Positions 9,503 to 21,900 of a stretch of 58,631 nucleotides of DNA are shown here, in pieces. Every line of letters starts with the position of its first letter. Position 1 is the first letter of the stretch. The stretch covers positions 1-58,631 of the forward strand of contig NZ_AUYB01000094.1 in the NCBI RefSeq assembly GCF_001625655.1. Reading direction: 5' to 3'. A program made the position numbers and the translations under genes. Below the pieces are notes generated by a model. It had not been told where the DNA came from and did no database searches. It saw only the letters and a list, made by a program, of their open reading frames with translations. This DNA is from Pseudoalteromonas luteoviolacea DSM 6061 (GTDB taxonomy: Bacteria; Pseudomonadota; Gammaproteobacteria; Enterobacterales; Alteromonadaceae).

Positions 9503-9993
9503 GTCGGTATGAACCTTAGCCTTTTCGCTTGTTTTTATATTTTAGTGTCAAAGCTAAGGAATAAATAATTGGGATTCCCCATATTTAAAACGTATTTATA
9601 AGGCAGGTTATATGGCTGGGTTTTGATTTTATAAGGTTTGTATTTATTTGATATTTATTTTTAAGGTTGATTTTAAATTTGTGGCAAAGTTTAAAGTGGT
9701 GATGGTTTTTTTCTTGCTCTCGAGTGCTAAATTTAAAGGTTGAGGTTTTTTGGTTTTATTTTTCTATTTTTATATTTTTAGGTTGATTTTTGAAATTGAG
9801 AAATGAAGGCTTAATAATCGTGTTGGGTGTTGCTTGGCTTTGGTGGTTTTTTGGTGAACAAAGTACGGTTAAATTGGTAGGGTGATAAAATAAATAACAA
9901 TGAAATCCCATAGAAATAAAATTACAAAATAATTAATAGTGACAAAAATTAATAATAAGAATATATAATAATAAAAATAGCTGGAGAGTTCTT
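9503..9993. other. AT-rich leader region of the NRPS cluster
   Basis: This 491-base stretch must contain the main promoter for the NRPS operon but is so AT-rich that many -10-like boxes fit and I do not pick one. A 7-bp inverted repeat (CCTTAGC 9514-9520, GCTAAGG 9553-9559) follows the NTF2-like gene. GGAGA at 9983-9987 is the ribosome binding site for the GTG start of NRPS1. Confidence 0.5.
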
Positions 9994-12900
9994 GTGAGAG
10001 CAGGAAATTATTTTATCAAAGGAAATGTTGATACATTATTGGGTTTAACACCAGCTCAAGAAGGTATCTTATATGAGTACGTGACAGCACAAGATAGCTG
10101 TATGTATTGCGCACAATTGCATTTGACTCTATCTGGGCCGATTTCCATCAATGACTTTCAACGTGCGATTAAGGTTTTAGTGGATGGCAATGAAACACTA
10201 CGTAGTGTGTTTAGGTGGAAACAGGTAAAAAAGCCAGTCCAAATAGTACTTAAGTCAGTTGCTGACCCATTCACTTATATTGATTATACCCAAGTATCAA
10301 CTTTTTGCTCATCAACAGCATACTCAGATGCGTTAGCTTATATCGAAGCAGATCGGAAAAATACGTTTGATTTGGAACAGGGTGCTTTTCGGGTTGCATT
10401 GTTGAAAACAGATCATGAACAATATCAGTTGGTGATCACTAATCATCATATAATACTAGATGGTTGGAGCAACAGTGTTTTGCTCAAAGAGCTATTTAGT
10501 TTATATAGATATATTAAGAGCAGACAGCACTACCCTCATATAACTAAGCCTAGCTTGGAGCAATTTAGAAAGCATCAACTAGCTGAGTTGAAAAAAAATA
10601 CCGATAGCCAATTTTGGCTGAATTACCTCAATGGTATTACTCCTAGTAATTGTTTTCCGATTAAAAAAGCGCCAGAAAACCATGTTACTTCTTCTAACCA
10701 GGAGCCTGCATTACAAAAAGTGCATTTGACTTTGAACAAGTCGGCTGTGGACCAATTTGCTCGGGCACATGGGCTCACAGTGTCAACTTTGATGTATGGT
10801 ATTTGGGGGTTATTGCTACGAAGTTATTATAATACTGACGATATTCGCTTTGGTACTGCTATTTCCCATCGTCCGCCAACTTTGCAAAGTGCTGCAGAAG
10901 TAGTCGGTATAGCGATACAGACTTTACCCATCCGATTCAATTACGGTGAAAATATTAGTTTAAAAGAATATTTTTCTGCGGTGCAATGCAATCTTAATCA
11001 GTGTTTTAACCATCCGAATGTATCACTAGCCAATCTTATAGGCGATAGTGATATAAATCATCAAAGTGAACTGTTCGATACCTTATTTGTCGTTGAAAAC
11101 TATCCGTTGCCCAAAGATGAGATCTTAGCTCAGACAGGTCTGACGTTAGATTCGTATAGCAGCTGGGAACAGAACAATTACCCTATGTCGGTGTGTGTGC
11201 AGTTGTTTAACGAGTATATAGTTGAGTTTAACTACGCAGGCAGTGACTTTGAGTCTGCTTTAGTTAGGCAATTAATACAACACTTTGAACACTTGTTGCG
11301 ACTGGTGTTAGCCAATGTCGACATGCCAATTCAAAGTGTTTCGTTAATGAGTGCCGAACAGCGCAAAGATTTACTTGAAGCGACAAACGAAAGCTACCAA
11401 AAATATGCTTATGAACGCCCAGTCATTGAGGTTTTTGAATCTCAAGTGACAAGCAATCCACATCTAGTGGCGCTTAAATATGGCGAACAACATATCGATT
11501 ATGCCACATTAAACAATCGGGCGAATCAATTAGCAGCTTTGTTGCAAACGCAATTTAGCGCAGCTGTGCAGGTCAAAAACAAACCTTATATTGTTGCTGT
11601 ATTGATGGAACCCTCACTCAACTTGTTTGTTTCCATGTTGGCGATAATGAAATTAGGTGCTACCTATTTACCTATTGATACTAGCACTCCAAATCAGCGG
11701 ATACTAACCATTTTGGCCGAAAGCGGTTCAGATCTTCTGTTGGGCAACAGCAAGCATTTCTCTGAGTTTGAAAACTGCGTTACGCCTATCATTGCCTTGG
11801 ATCAATTGGCTTTTGACCCAACACAGGTGGTGTGTAACCCTAGCCGAGCTATAGCGCACAGCGATTTGTTATACGTAATTTATACCTCCGGATCTTCTGG
11901 CGTACCCAAAGGGGTAATGATCTCGCAAGGAGCGTTCAGCACTTTTTATCAAGCCTATACAGAACTGTTAGAGATTGAACCCAGCGATTCGGTCCTGTCG
12001 TTAACCGGTGTAGCATTCGATATCTTCTTTGGTGAAACCTTGGTGCCGTTACTTAATGGTGCACAAGTCATTATTGCAGGTAAAGAAAACGCTCGTGAAG
12101 GAAAGGAGATTGTTGGTTTACTCAATTCTCAAGACATTACATTGTTCCAAGCGACGCCGACTCGTTTAAGTATGATGCTCGTGGAAACTGAGAGTAAGAA
12201 TCCACATCAGAACCTCCAAAAGCTGGTACTGGCAGGTGAGCCTTTACCGCTGGAAACTTACCGCCAAGCTCGGGAATACTTTGGCCCAAATTGTCAGATC
12301 TTGAATTTGTATGGTCCTACCGAAGCGACCATTTATGCCACTGTTGATTTAATGGAAGAAGTTGAACATGTAGTAATCGGCAAGGCACTTAGTAATTCTA
12401 AAGCCTACGTGCTTGACCGTCATGGTCATGTTCAACCGCCGATGATCCCCGGTGAAATTTGCCTTGGTGGTGACGCATTGGCCAGTGGATACTTAAACAA
12501 TTCGACGTTAACCGAGCAGTTTTTTGTTAAACCTGATTTTGTCGATGAGCCGAAAGTTTATCTAACCCGCGATGCTGCCCGCGTTTTGCCCAATGGCGTA
12601 ATTGATATTTTAGGCCGTCTTGACGATCAAGTGAAAATCCGCGGTTTTAGAGTCGAGCTTTCAGAAATCGAAAGCCAGTTGTCCACCAATAGTGCTGTTA
12701 AAGCCTGCTTGTTAATTGTCCAGCCAGACAGCCGTGGTGGAAAATATTTGGTCGCTTATGTCATCCCGCAAGAGGGGAGCAATATCAGTCATTTGGATGA
12801 TAGACTCAAGGACTATTTGCTGTGCTCTTTGCCCGAATATATGGTGCCCAGAACATTTGTCTTTATCACCGAGTGGCCACTAACTGCCAATGGTAAAGTC

Positions 12901-15900
12901 GATAAAAAAGCCTTACCTTTGCCCGCGAAGGTACAATTGCAAAAAGAGTATATAGAACCTTCGACTGAAACCGAACAGGTGTTACTCGAAAGTTGGGCCG
13001 AAGTGTTGGCATTAGAGAAAAGTGAAATCAGTGTGACTAGCAGTTTCTTCGAATTGCACGGTCACTCGCTGTCTGCTGTGAGGTTAGTGGCCGATGTACG
13101 TAAACGATTGGGCTTCGAGTTACAGGTCAAAGATATTTTTGAATTGGAGACTATTAAGGCGATTGGTGCCAAAATCAATGATGGAGCGAATGACAAACCC
13201 AGTGAGAGGCCGGCTGTAAGTGCGGTTAATCGCGACAATCAAGATTTGCCATTATCGTTTGCACAGCAACGTTTGTGGTTTCTCAATCAGCTTGGGGATG
13301 ACCACGGACAATACAATATGTCAGTGGCGTTTATACTCGATGGTAAGTTTGATGTTGATGTGGCTGAGCAAGCAATGGTTCGTATTATCAATCGCCATGA
13401 AAGTTTGCGAACCATTTTTAGCGTAAAAAACAACCAGTGCGTGCAAGCCATTCGACCTGCCAAAGGGTTTTCTATTGACCGCTATGACTTGCGCAGTTAT
13501 GACTCTGTGCTGCAGCAGCAAAAAGCCAATGAATTGATAAAGCAAGACAGTCAAAAACCTTTTGATCTAAGCCAAGATTTGATGGTTAGAGCTGCGTACG
13601 TGATGTTGTCAGGACAAAATAGGTTACTGTTCAGTGTGCATCATATTGCTTCAGACGGTTGGTCGATCGGTTTACTACTGAAAGAGTTTGTCACTGCTTA
13701 TCAAGATATCAGCCAAGATCGCCCTGACTCGTTGCCTGATTTAGATATTCAATACGGCGACTATGCCTACTGGCAAAGGCAATGGTTGGCTGAAGAGGTG
13801 CTAGAAAAGCAATTAGAATATTGGAGCGAGCAGCTGGCAGAAATGCCAGCGGTACACAATTTACCTCTTGATCACGACCGCCCGGCAATCAAGACCCATA
13901 ATGGGGATAAGCTTAGCTCGGTGATTGACTTGCAAACAATGAACAGATTGCTAAAAGTTGCCCAGCAGAGCAGCATGACGCCATTTATGCTATTGCATGG
14001 TGCGCTCGCTTTGGTGCTGTCCCGTCACAGTAATAGCAGCGATATTGTTATCGGGACGCCTGTGGCCAATCGGAATCAGGCCGAATTGGCTTCACTCATT
14101 GGTTTTTTCGTCAATACAATAGTGTTGCGTGTCGATACCAATCATATGACTTTAGCGCAATACTTGGCGCATGTTAGGGACGTCAATTTAGCAGCGCAAA
14201 GCCATCAAGATGTGCCGTTTGAGCAATTGGTCGATTATTGCAAGGTGCCTCGCAGTACTCAACATAGCCCGCTGTTTCAAATCACCTTTACCGTTGAAGA
14301 TGAGGACCTGGCCGATTTAGCTTTGCAGGGTGTGAAGTTCATCCCTATCGAAGGCGGTTCTGTGACTGCCAAATTTGACCTTGATATCAGCGCTAAATTG
14401 ACAGGGCAAGGAATTGAATTTAGCTGGGTTTATGATAAGGCATTGTTTAGCCGGGAAACCATCAATACGATGAGTGGTCACTTAAAGTTATTGTTAAGAG
14501 ACATTGCTCAGCGTTTTTCAACCACTGCTGGCTGTACTAAGTTGGCTTCTTTGGCAATGTTGTCAAGCAAGCAAAGTGACTATTTAGTAAACCAATTAAA
14601 TCAGACTGTTTCTGCTTACCCACGAGATAGACTACTCCATGAAGTATTTGAAGCACAAGTGCAGTTGACACCGAACGCGCTGGCAGTGGTTAGCGCTACA
14701 CCCGATGCAGCGCAACTGAGCTATAACGAGCTTAATCAAGCGGCCAATCAACTCGCAAATTATCTTCGCGAGCAGGGAGTTAAGCCGCAAATGACCGTAG
14801 GGGTTTGTTTTGAGCGCTGTACCGATATGTTGGTGGCTATCATGGCCATCCTAAAGGCTGGTGGTGCTTATGTCGCCCTTGATACGGCATATCCAGAAGC
14901 GCGTTTACAACATATGCTTGACGATGCTCAAGTGGGTCATGTTGTGACCCACTTGAGTTTACTGCCAGTATTTGAGCGAATTCCCAAAGTTCAGTTGATG
15001 GCGCTTGATAGTATGCATGCCACTTTGGCTGACTATTCAACTAACAACCTAACGCGTTTGCCGGGTCAGGATATATCGAATATTGCTTATGTGATATACA
15101 CATCTGGCTCGACTGGGCGGCCCAAAGGAGTTGCCTGCTATGGTCATTCGGTGCTGAACCTGTTGACTCATATTGAGTCATTGGCGCCGCTATCACAGCC
15201 TGCTAACGGATTGTTGTGGACCAGTTTGAGTTTCGACGTATCGGTCTACGAGCTGATGAGTTGCTTGCTTTTTGGACACACTTTGCATGTGATTGACGAC
15301 GATATTCGTCTTGATAGCACCGCACTGTTTGAATATATGCAAGCGCAACAGATCAGCAGTGCCTATTTGCCGCCATTTGTGATCAAAGACTTTGTGGCTT
15401 GGGGACAAACAGGGCGAAGTAAAGCCTCGGTCCTGCGTCGTTTACTGGTTGGTGTTGAGCCTATATTACTCAGTGATTTGCATAGTATCCATAACAATAT
15501 TCCTGGCATTAATATCATCAATGGTTATGGCCCTTCGGAAGCCACAATTTGTAGCAGTTTATACAAAGTCGACGTGACTGAAGCTCATTCGTCGGATATG
15601 TTTGCACCTATCGGAAAGCCCGTGAACAACAGCCAACTGCTGATTTTAGACCAGCATAAGAACTTGGTGCCGTTTGGGGCTACCGGTGAGCTTTATATTG
15701 GTGGTGATGGTCTAGCACAAGGTTATTTGAACCAGCCGCAATTGACTGCCAAACGGTTTATAGACAACCCATACGGCGAGGGCCGTTTATATCAAACAGG
15801 TGACTTCGTGCGCTACCTGCCGGATGGCCATATCTCGTTTGTCGGCCGCGCAGATAATCAAGTAAAGATTCGTGGTTTCCGTATTGAACTGGGTGAAATT

Positions 15901-18900
15901 GAAAACCGCTTGGCGACCTGTGAAGAGGTTAATGCTTGCCTAGTATTAGCGTTACCGGACGTCTCAGGGTTTAAGCGGCTGGTCGCTTATGTTGTACCAG
16001 CATTAGGTGTGGATGAGTCTAACTTGGTAAGCCGCCTAAAGGCCAATTTACAATCTACGTTGGCAGAGTACATGATGCCTTCGGCATTTGTGCTTTTGGC
16101 TGACTTTCCGCAGACGGTCAATGGCAAAATTGATAAAAATGCTCTACCCCAGCCGGATATGACATCATTACAGGGCGAATATTGTGCGCCGAGCACTGAT
16201 GTTGAAAGAACTCTAGTGAAGATTTTGGCTGGCTTGTTAGAGTTGGATGTTAATGTTCTTAGTGTTACGAGTAACTTTTTTGAGCTCGGTGGTCATTCAC
16301 TATTGGCAGTACAAATGGTGGCAAAAGTACGTGCTGAGCTTTCATGCGAGATTGCGGTCAACGTGATTTTCGAGCATCCAACCATTAAAAGTTTAGCGCT
16401 ATATATTGAACAAAGTGCTGGAGTTTCTGAACAGAGTACGTTGCTTGCAATTCCTCGGCAACCAGACCAAAAAATGGAGACTTCTTTTGCCCAGCAAAGG
16501 CTTTGGTTTGTCGACAAACTGGCTGGCGGCAGCACTGAATATAATATGCCGATAGTGTTAAAGGTGAGTGGTGCGTTTGAACCCCAAGCTGCAGAGCAGG
16601 CTATTGGGCGTATTTTAGCTCGTCACGAAATTTTGCGCACAGTCCTGGTTGAAGGCGTCAATGGGCCATTACAAAAAGTACAAAGTGATGTGCAATTTAA
16701 TCTTGGTATTTATGATTTAACGGCTTTTAGCAGCGAAAAGGCTGATAAAAAAGCTTGCGATATTATCTTGGCAGACAACCGAAAGGCCTTTGATTTGTGC
16801 CAAGATTTAATGGTGCGAGCAGCTTATGTAAAGCTGCCTGAAGAAAAGGGCATGTTAGTGCTTAATATGCACCACATAGCTGCCGATGGCTGGTCGATGA
16901 AAATTTTGGTCGAAGAGTTCGTTATCCAGTACCAAGCAGTATTGGCTGGTCAGGCAGATCCGTTGCCGCCTTTGGCTATTCAATATGCCGATTATGCTCG
17001 CTGGCAGGCCAATGAGATGGCAGGCTCACAATTCGCTGGCCAACTGAATTATTGGTCCAAGCAATTGGACGGCATCCCATCGGTGCATACTTTTCCACTG
17101 GATTATCCACGGCCACAGACTAAGCAATTTATTGGTAAAGTTCATTATGGAACTATTGACAAAATAGTTGGTAAGCGTTTGCAGCAGCTGGCAGTGGCCC
17201 ATCAGGCGACACCATTTATGGTACTCCATAGCGCTCTAGCGTTGGTGTTGTCACGGCACTCGAACTCCCAAGATATTGTGATTGGTACCCCAGTGGCAAA
17301 CCGGTTGCGAGCTGAGTTGGCACCGTTGATTGGTTGTTTTATTAATAGTTTGGTGCTCAGAACCAGCACAGAACATCATCGTTTCAGAGATTATCTGGCT
17401 CATGTCAAACAAGTAAACCTCGATGCTCAGGCCAACCAAGACGTGCCGTTTGAACAGTTGGTGGAGCACTGTAATACGCCGCGCAGCAGTGCCCATACGC
17501 CATTGTTTCAAATTATGTTCGATATGAATACAAACGAAGTGGTGCCTTTGAGCTTGCCCGATGTGTCCTTTAGCCTGATGGCTAATACAGAGACTGTTGC
17601 CAAGTTTGACCTTCAACTGAGCGCACAGATCGTTGCCGATGAAATACAACTGCTGTGGACATATGACACTGCACTATTAAGTGCAGAATACGTTGAGCAG
17701 CTCAATAGTCATTTGGTGTGTGTAGTAAAAGCCATCAGTCAACTAAGCCAAGGTGGCGATATCGATTTGGCTAATTTACCGATGCTATCGGCAACAGAGC
17801 AGCAGTATTTGCTCAGTGATTGCAATGAAACCGAAGTGGCATATAACCAAGAGACCTTGGCACACAAGCTGTTTGAGGCTGAAGTGGCGAGAAATCCAAA
17901 TGCAGTGGCAGTACTATTTGATGAAGGCTATGGTGCTCAGCAGCTGAGTTATATCGAACTGGACAAAAAGGCCAATTGCTTGGCCCATTACCTCATTGAG
18001 TTGGGGGTAAAACCGGACTCTTTGGTGGGTATTTGTGTAGAGCGCTCACTCGAATCTATGGTTGCGCTTTTAGCTATTCACAAAGCAGGTGGAGCGTATG
18101 TACCGTTTGACCCTGATTATCCAGCGTCTAGATTGGATTATATGCTCGAGGACAGCAAAGTTGATATTGTGCTGACCCAGTCGCATTTGCAAGCGCGATT
18201 TAATCATAAAAACGTTCAATGCTTGACCATAGATACCATTGAGGAAACAGTTGTTGAATATAGTGCCGATGCACCGGTAGTTGACGAACTGACGCCGAAT
18301 TCTCTTGCCTACATGATTTATACTTCTGGTTCTACCGGTCAACCAAAAGGAGCTCAGGTCAGGCATCGTAATATGATCAATCTATTGCATTGGTATAGCG
18401 AGACGTACGCCTTTGATCTGCAAAGCCGTACGCTTATCATCAGTTCAATGGCATTTGATTTGACCCAGAAAAACTTGTTTACTCCGCTCATAAGTGGTGG
18501 TTCAGTGTGCTTGGCTCCGGCAGGTCATTACGACGCAGTGTTGTATCGAAAAATTATCAAACAGAATCAAATCAGCCATATAAACTGTGCACCTAGTGCT
18601 GCTTATGGCTTGAGCGATGATGGAACATCATGGGATGAGTTTGGCACTAGCTTGAAATATATATTGCTCGGTGGTGAGCCGATTGAATCGGCATGGGTGC
18701 AGCAATGGGCTGATTATCAAGGCCAAAAGCCTGCACTTATCAATATGTATGGTCCGACAGAGTGTACTGATATCGCCTGTCAGTTTGAACTGACCGAATC
18801 GTATTGGGCTGAACATCGTTCTACCCCGATAGGCAAACCTAATGCGAATGTTCGTTTGTATGTATTGGACCGGCAGCAAAGTCTTGTACCTAAAGGCTCT

Positions 18901-21900
18901 ATTGGTGAATTGTGTATTGCAGGTCTTGGTGTTGGTGCTGGCTACCTAGGCAAGGTTGAGTTGTCGGCTGAGAAATTTATTACCCGCTCAATTGGTGATG
19001 ATGCCAAGCAAGAATTGCTTTATCGCACTGGCGACTTGGTGCGTTACCAGGACGATGGTCAGCTGCTGTTTGTTGGTCGAATTGATGATCAAGTCAAGAT
19101 CCGAGGCTTCAGAGTTGAACTGGGCGAAATCGAACATCATTTGTCGAGCTGTGATGGAGTAGCCGCTTCTATCGTATTGGTGCGTGAAGATTCCCTTAAT
19201 CATCAAAACTTAGTGGGCTATATCGAAGTTGAGGATGAGGTTGACCAAGATAGTGTGGTTGCTAAGGCAAAACAAGCACTAAAGGGCAGTTTGCCAGATT
19301 ATATGGTGCCGTCAGCTTTTGTAGTTGTTGAGCAATGGCCATTAACGCCTAACGGCAAGATCAACAAAAAGGCTTTACCTGCACCAGATGACTACACAGT
19401 ATCTGCTCAGGTAATTAAGCCACAAACTGAAACAGAGCAAGCCTTAGTAGATATTTGGTCTGAACTATTGAAGCTTCCTTCAGAGCGTATCAGTACCATT
19501 GACAGTTTCTTTGAACTGGGCGGCCACTCGTTGCTGGCGGTAAATATGGTCGCGAAGATTCGGAGCCAACTCGGTCAGGAATTACCAGTAAAAGTGATTT
19601 TTGACACCCCGGATATCCGTCAGGTCGCGGCAGTTATCGATGCAGGCATACCAGTACCGCTAAGACCTGAGGTGACTGCTGTGACAAGAGACAACGAAGC
19701 GCATCCGGTTTCCTTTGCACAACAAAGGTTATGGTTTATCGACCAGATGGCCAATGGTAGTAACGAGTATAATATGCCAGTGGTGTTGCGAGTTGAAGGG
19801 GAGTTTAACCTTGTGGTGGCTGAACAGGCAATTGGCCGTATTATTGCCCGCCACGAAGTGTTGCGTACAGTTTATGTCGAGGGGGATGATGGGCCGCAGC
19901 AGAAGATCCGTCCAGCTGGTGAATTTAGCCTTAGCTTTTATGATTTGGCCACCATGCATGGTGTCGATACTGAGGCAGAAGCGGCAGAAATAATTCATGC
20001 AGACAACGAACGAATATTTGACCTCAGTGAAGATTTGATGCTGCGGGCGTCGTATTTGCGTCTTACTACGCAAGGGGAAAATAATCAAAGTCAGAAAGGT
20101 ATTTTGGTGTTCAATATGCACCATATTGCCAGTGACGGTTGGTCTATGGGAGTCTTAGTTAAAGAATTTACAGCGCTTTACCCCGTGATTTTGTCAGGCG
20201 AGGCTGACCCTTTGCGGCCGTTACAAATCCAGTACACTGATTATGCTTATTGGCAACGGATTTGGATGCAATCAGACGCTTTGGCTCAACAACTGGAGTA
20301 TTGGCGTGCTCAGCTTGTCGACTTGCCAGTCGTTCACAGCTTGCCACTAGATTATGCTAGGCCTCAGGTTAAATCTCATAAGGCCAAAGTAGTCAATGGC
20401 CATCTTGATGTGACTTTTACTGAGCGATTGCAACAACTGGCAAAGCGTAAGAACGTCACTCTTTTTATGCTATTACATAGCGCATTAGGAATAGTCTTGT
20501 CACGTCATTCCAACAGCAATGATATTGTCGTCGGAACACCAGTGGCTAATCGAATGCAGCAAGAGTTAGCACCACTGATTGGCTGTTTTATCAATACTTT
20601 GGTATTGCGTACTCAGTGTGGGCAAAGCGAGTCCCAGTTTACATTCGACGACTATCTGTCTCATGTCAAACAAGTCAATCTTGAAGCCCAAGCCAATCAA
20701 GATGTGATGTTTGAGCAATTGGTCGAGCACTGTAAAGCGCCTCGCAGTACTGCTCATACGCCATTGTTCCAAATTATGCTAAATATGGACACTACAGAAG
20801 CAATGCCATTGGCAATACCCGGATTGACTATTACGCCACAAGCCACGGAAGTTGTTGCCAAGTTTGATATGAATGTCACTGTTCGAGTTACAGCGCATGG
20901 TATTGAACTAGATTGGATTTACGATACGGCGTTGTTTAATCATGGAACCGTGGAAATATTGAAAGATCATTTTGAGCGAATACTTACATCGATTGGTGAA
21001 GATAGCGAACGAGCTATTAGTGACCTAGAGATGTTGTCTGCAGAACAAATCAATCATCTCGTAAAAGATCTCAATCAAACTAAGCTGGAGTATCCGGTTA
21101 ATAGCTCAATTCATCAACTATTTGAAGCGCAGGCGCAGCGTATACCGAATACCACAGCACTGTTGTTTGAAGAGCAATCGCTAACTTTTAGTCAGTTAAA
21201 CCAGCAGGCTAATCAGGTGGCTCATTGCCTCAAAGCTCAGGGAGTAGGTAAAGGCACCTTAGTAGGAATTTGTGTTGAACGTTCCATGTCGATGGTGGTC
21301 GGTATTTTGGCTATCCTCAAAGCCGGTGGTGCCTATGTGCCGTTAGATCCAGCTTATCCGCGGAGCCGCTTGGCGTACATTATACAAGATAGCAGCCTTA
21401 TGCATATATTGACTGAATCGGGTCAATTAGGCGAATTGGGCCTAAGTGACGATATCGTTCTGACCGACTTGGCCGCTGATAAGAGCGAATACCCAGTGAC
21501 TAACCCTGAACATGACACTGCTGGTTTAGCATACGTAATTTATACCTCCGGCTCTACTGGCCAGCCAAAAGGGGTGTTGGTTGAGCATACTAACGTGGTG
21601 GCTTTCTACGCATCATTCTCTGAGCAGCTGGAGGCGTTAGGTGTTAGTGATAAGTCTCCTTGGGCTTGGACGAGCTCATTTGCCTTCGATGCGTCGGTCA
21701 AAGGTCTGGTGTACTTACTGATGGGACGTCCCGTCATTATAGCCTCTGCGATGCAAAGTAAAGATCCTGAAGCGATTGTTGCAATGATTGAGCAGCATAA
21801 CATTGAAGTTTATAACGCTAATCCGTTTATGTTGGACATGGTGATTGACCAGTTACAAAGCACCGAAAAGTGTTACCCGCATCTGATCTCAAGCGGTGAG

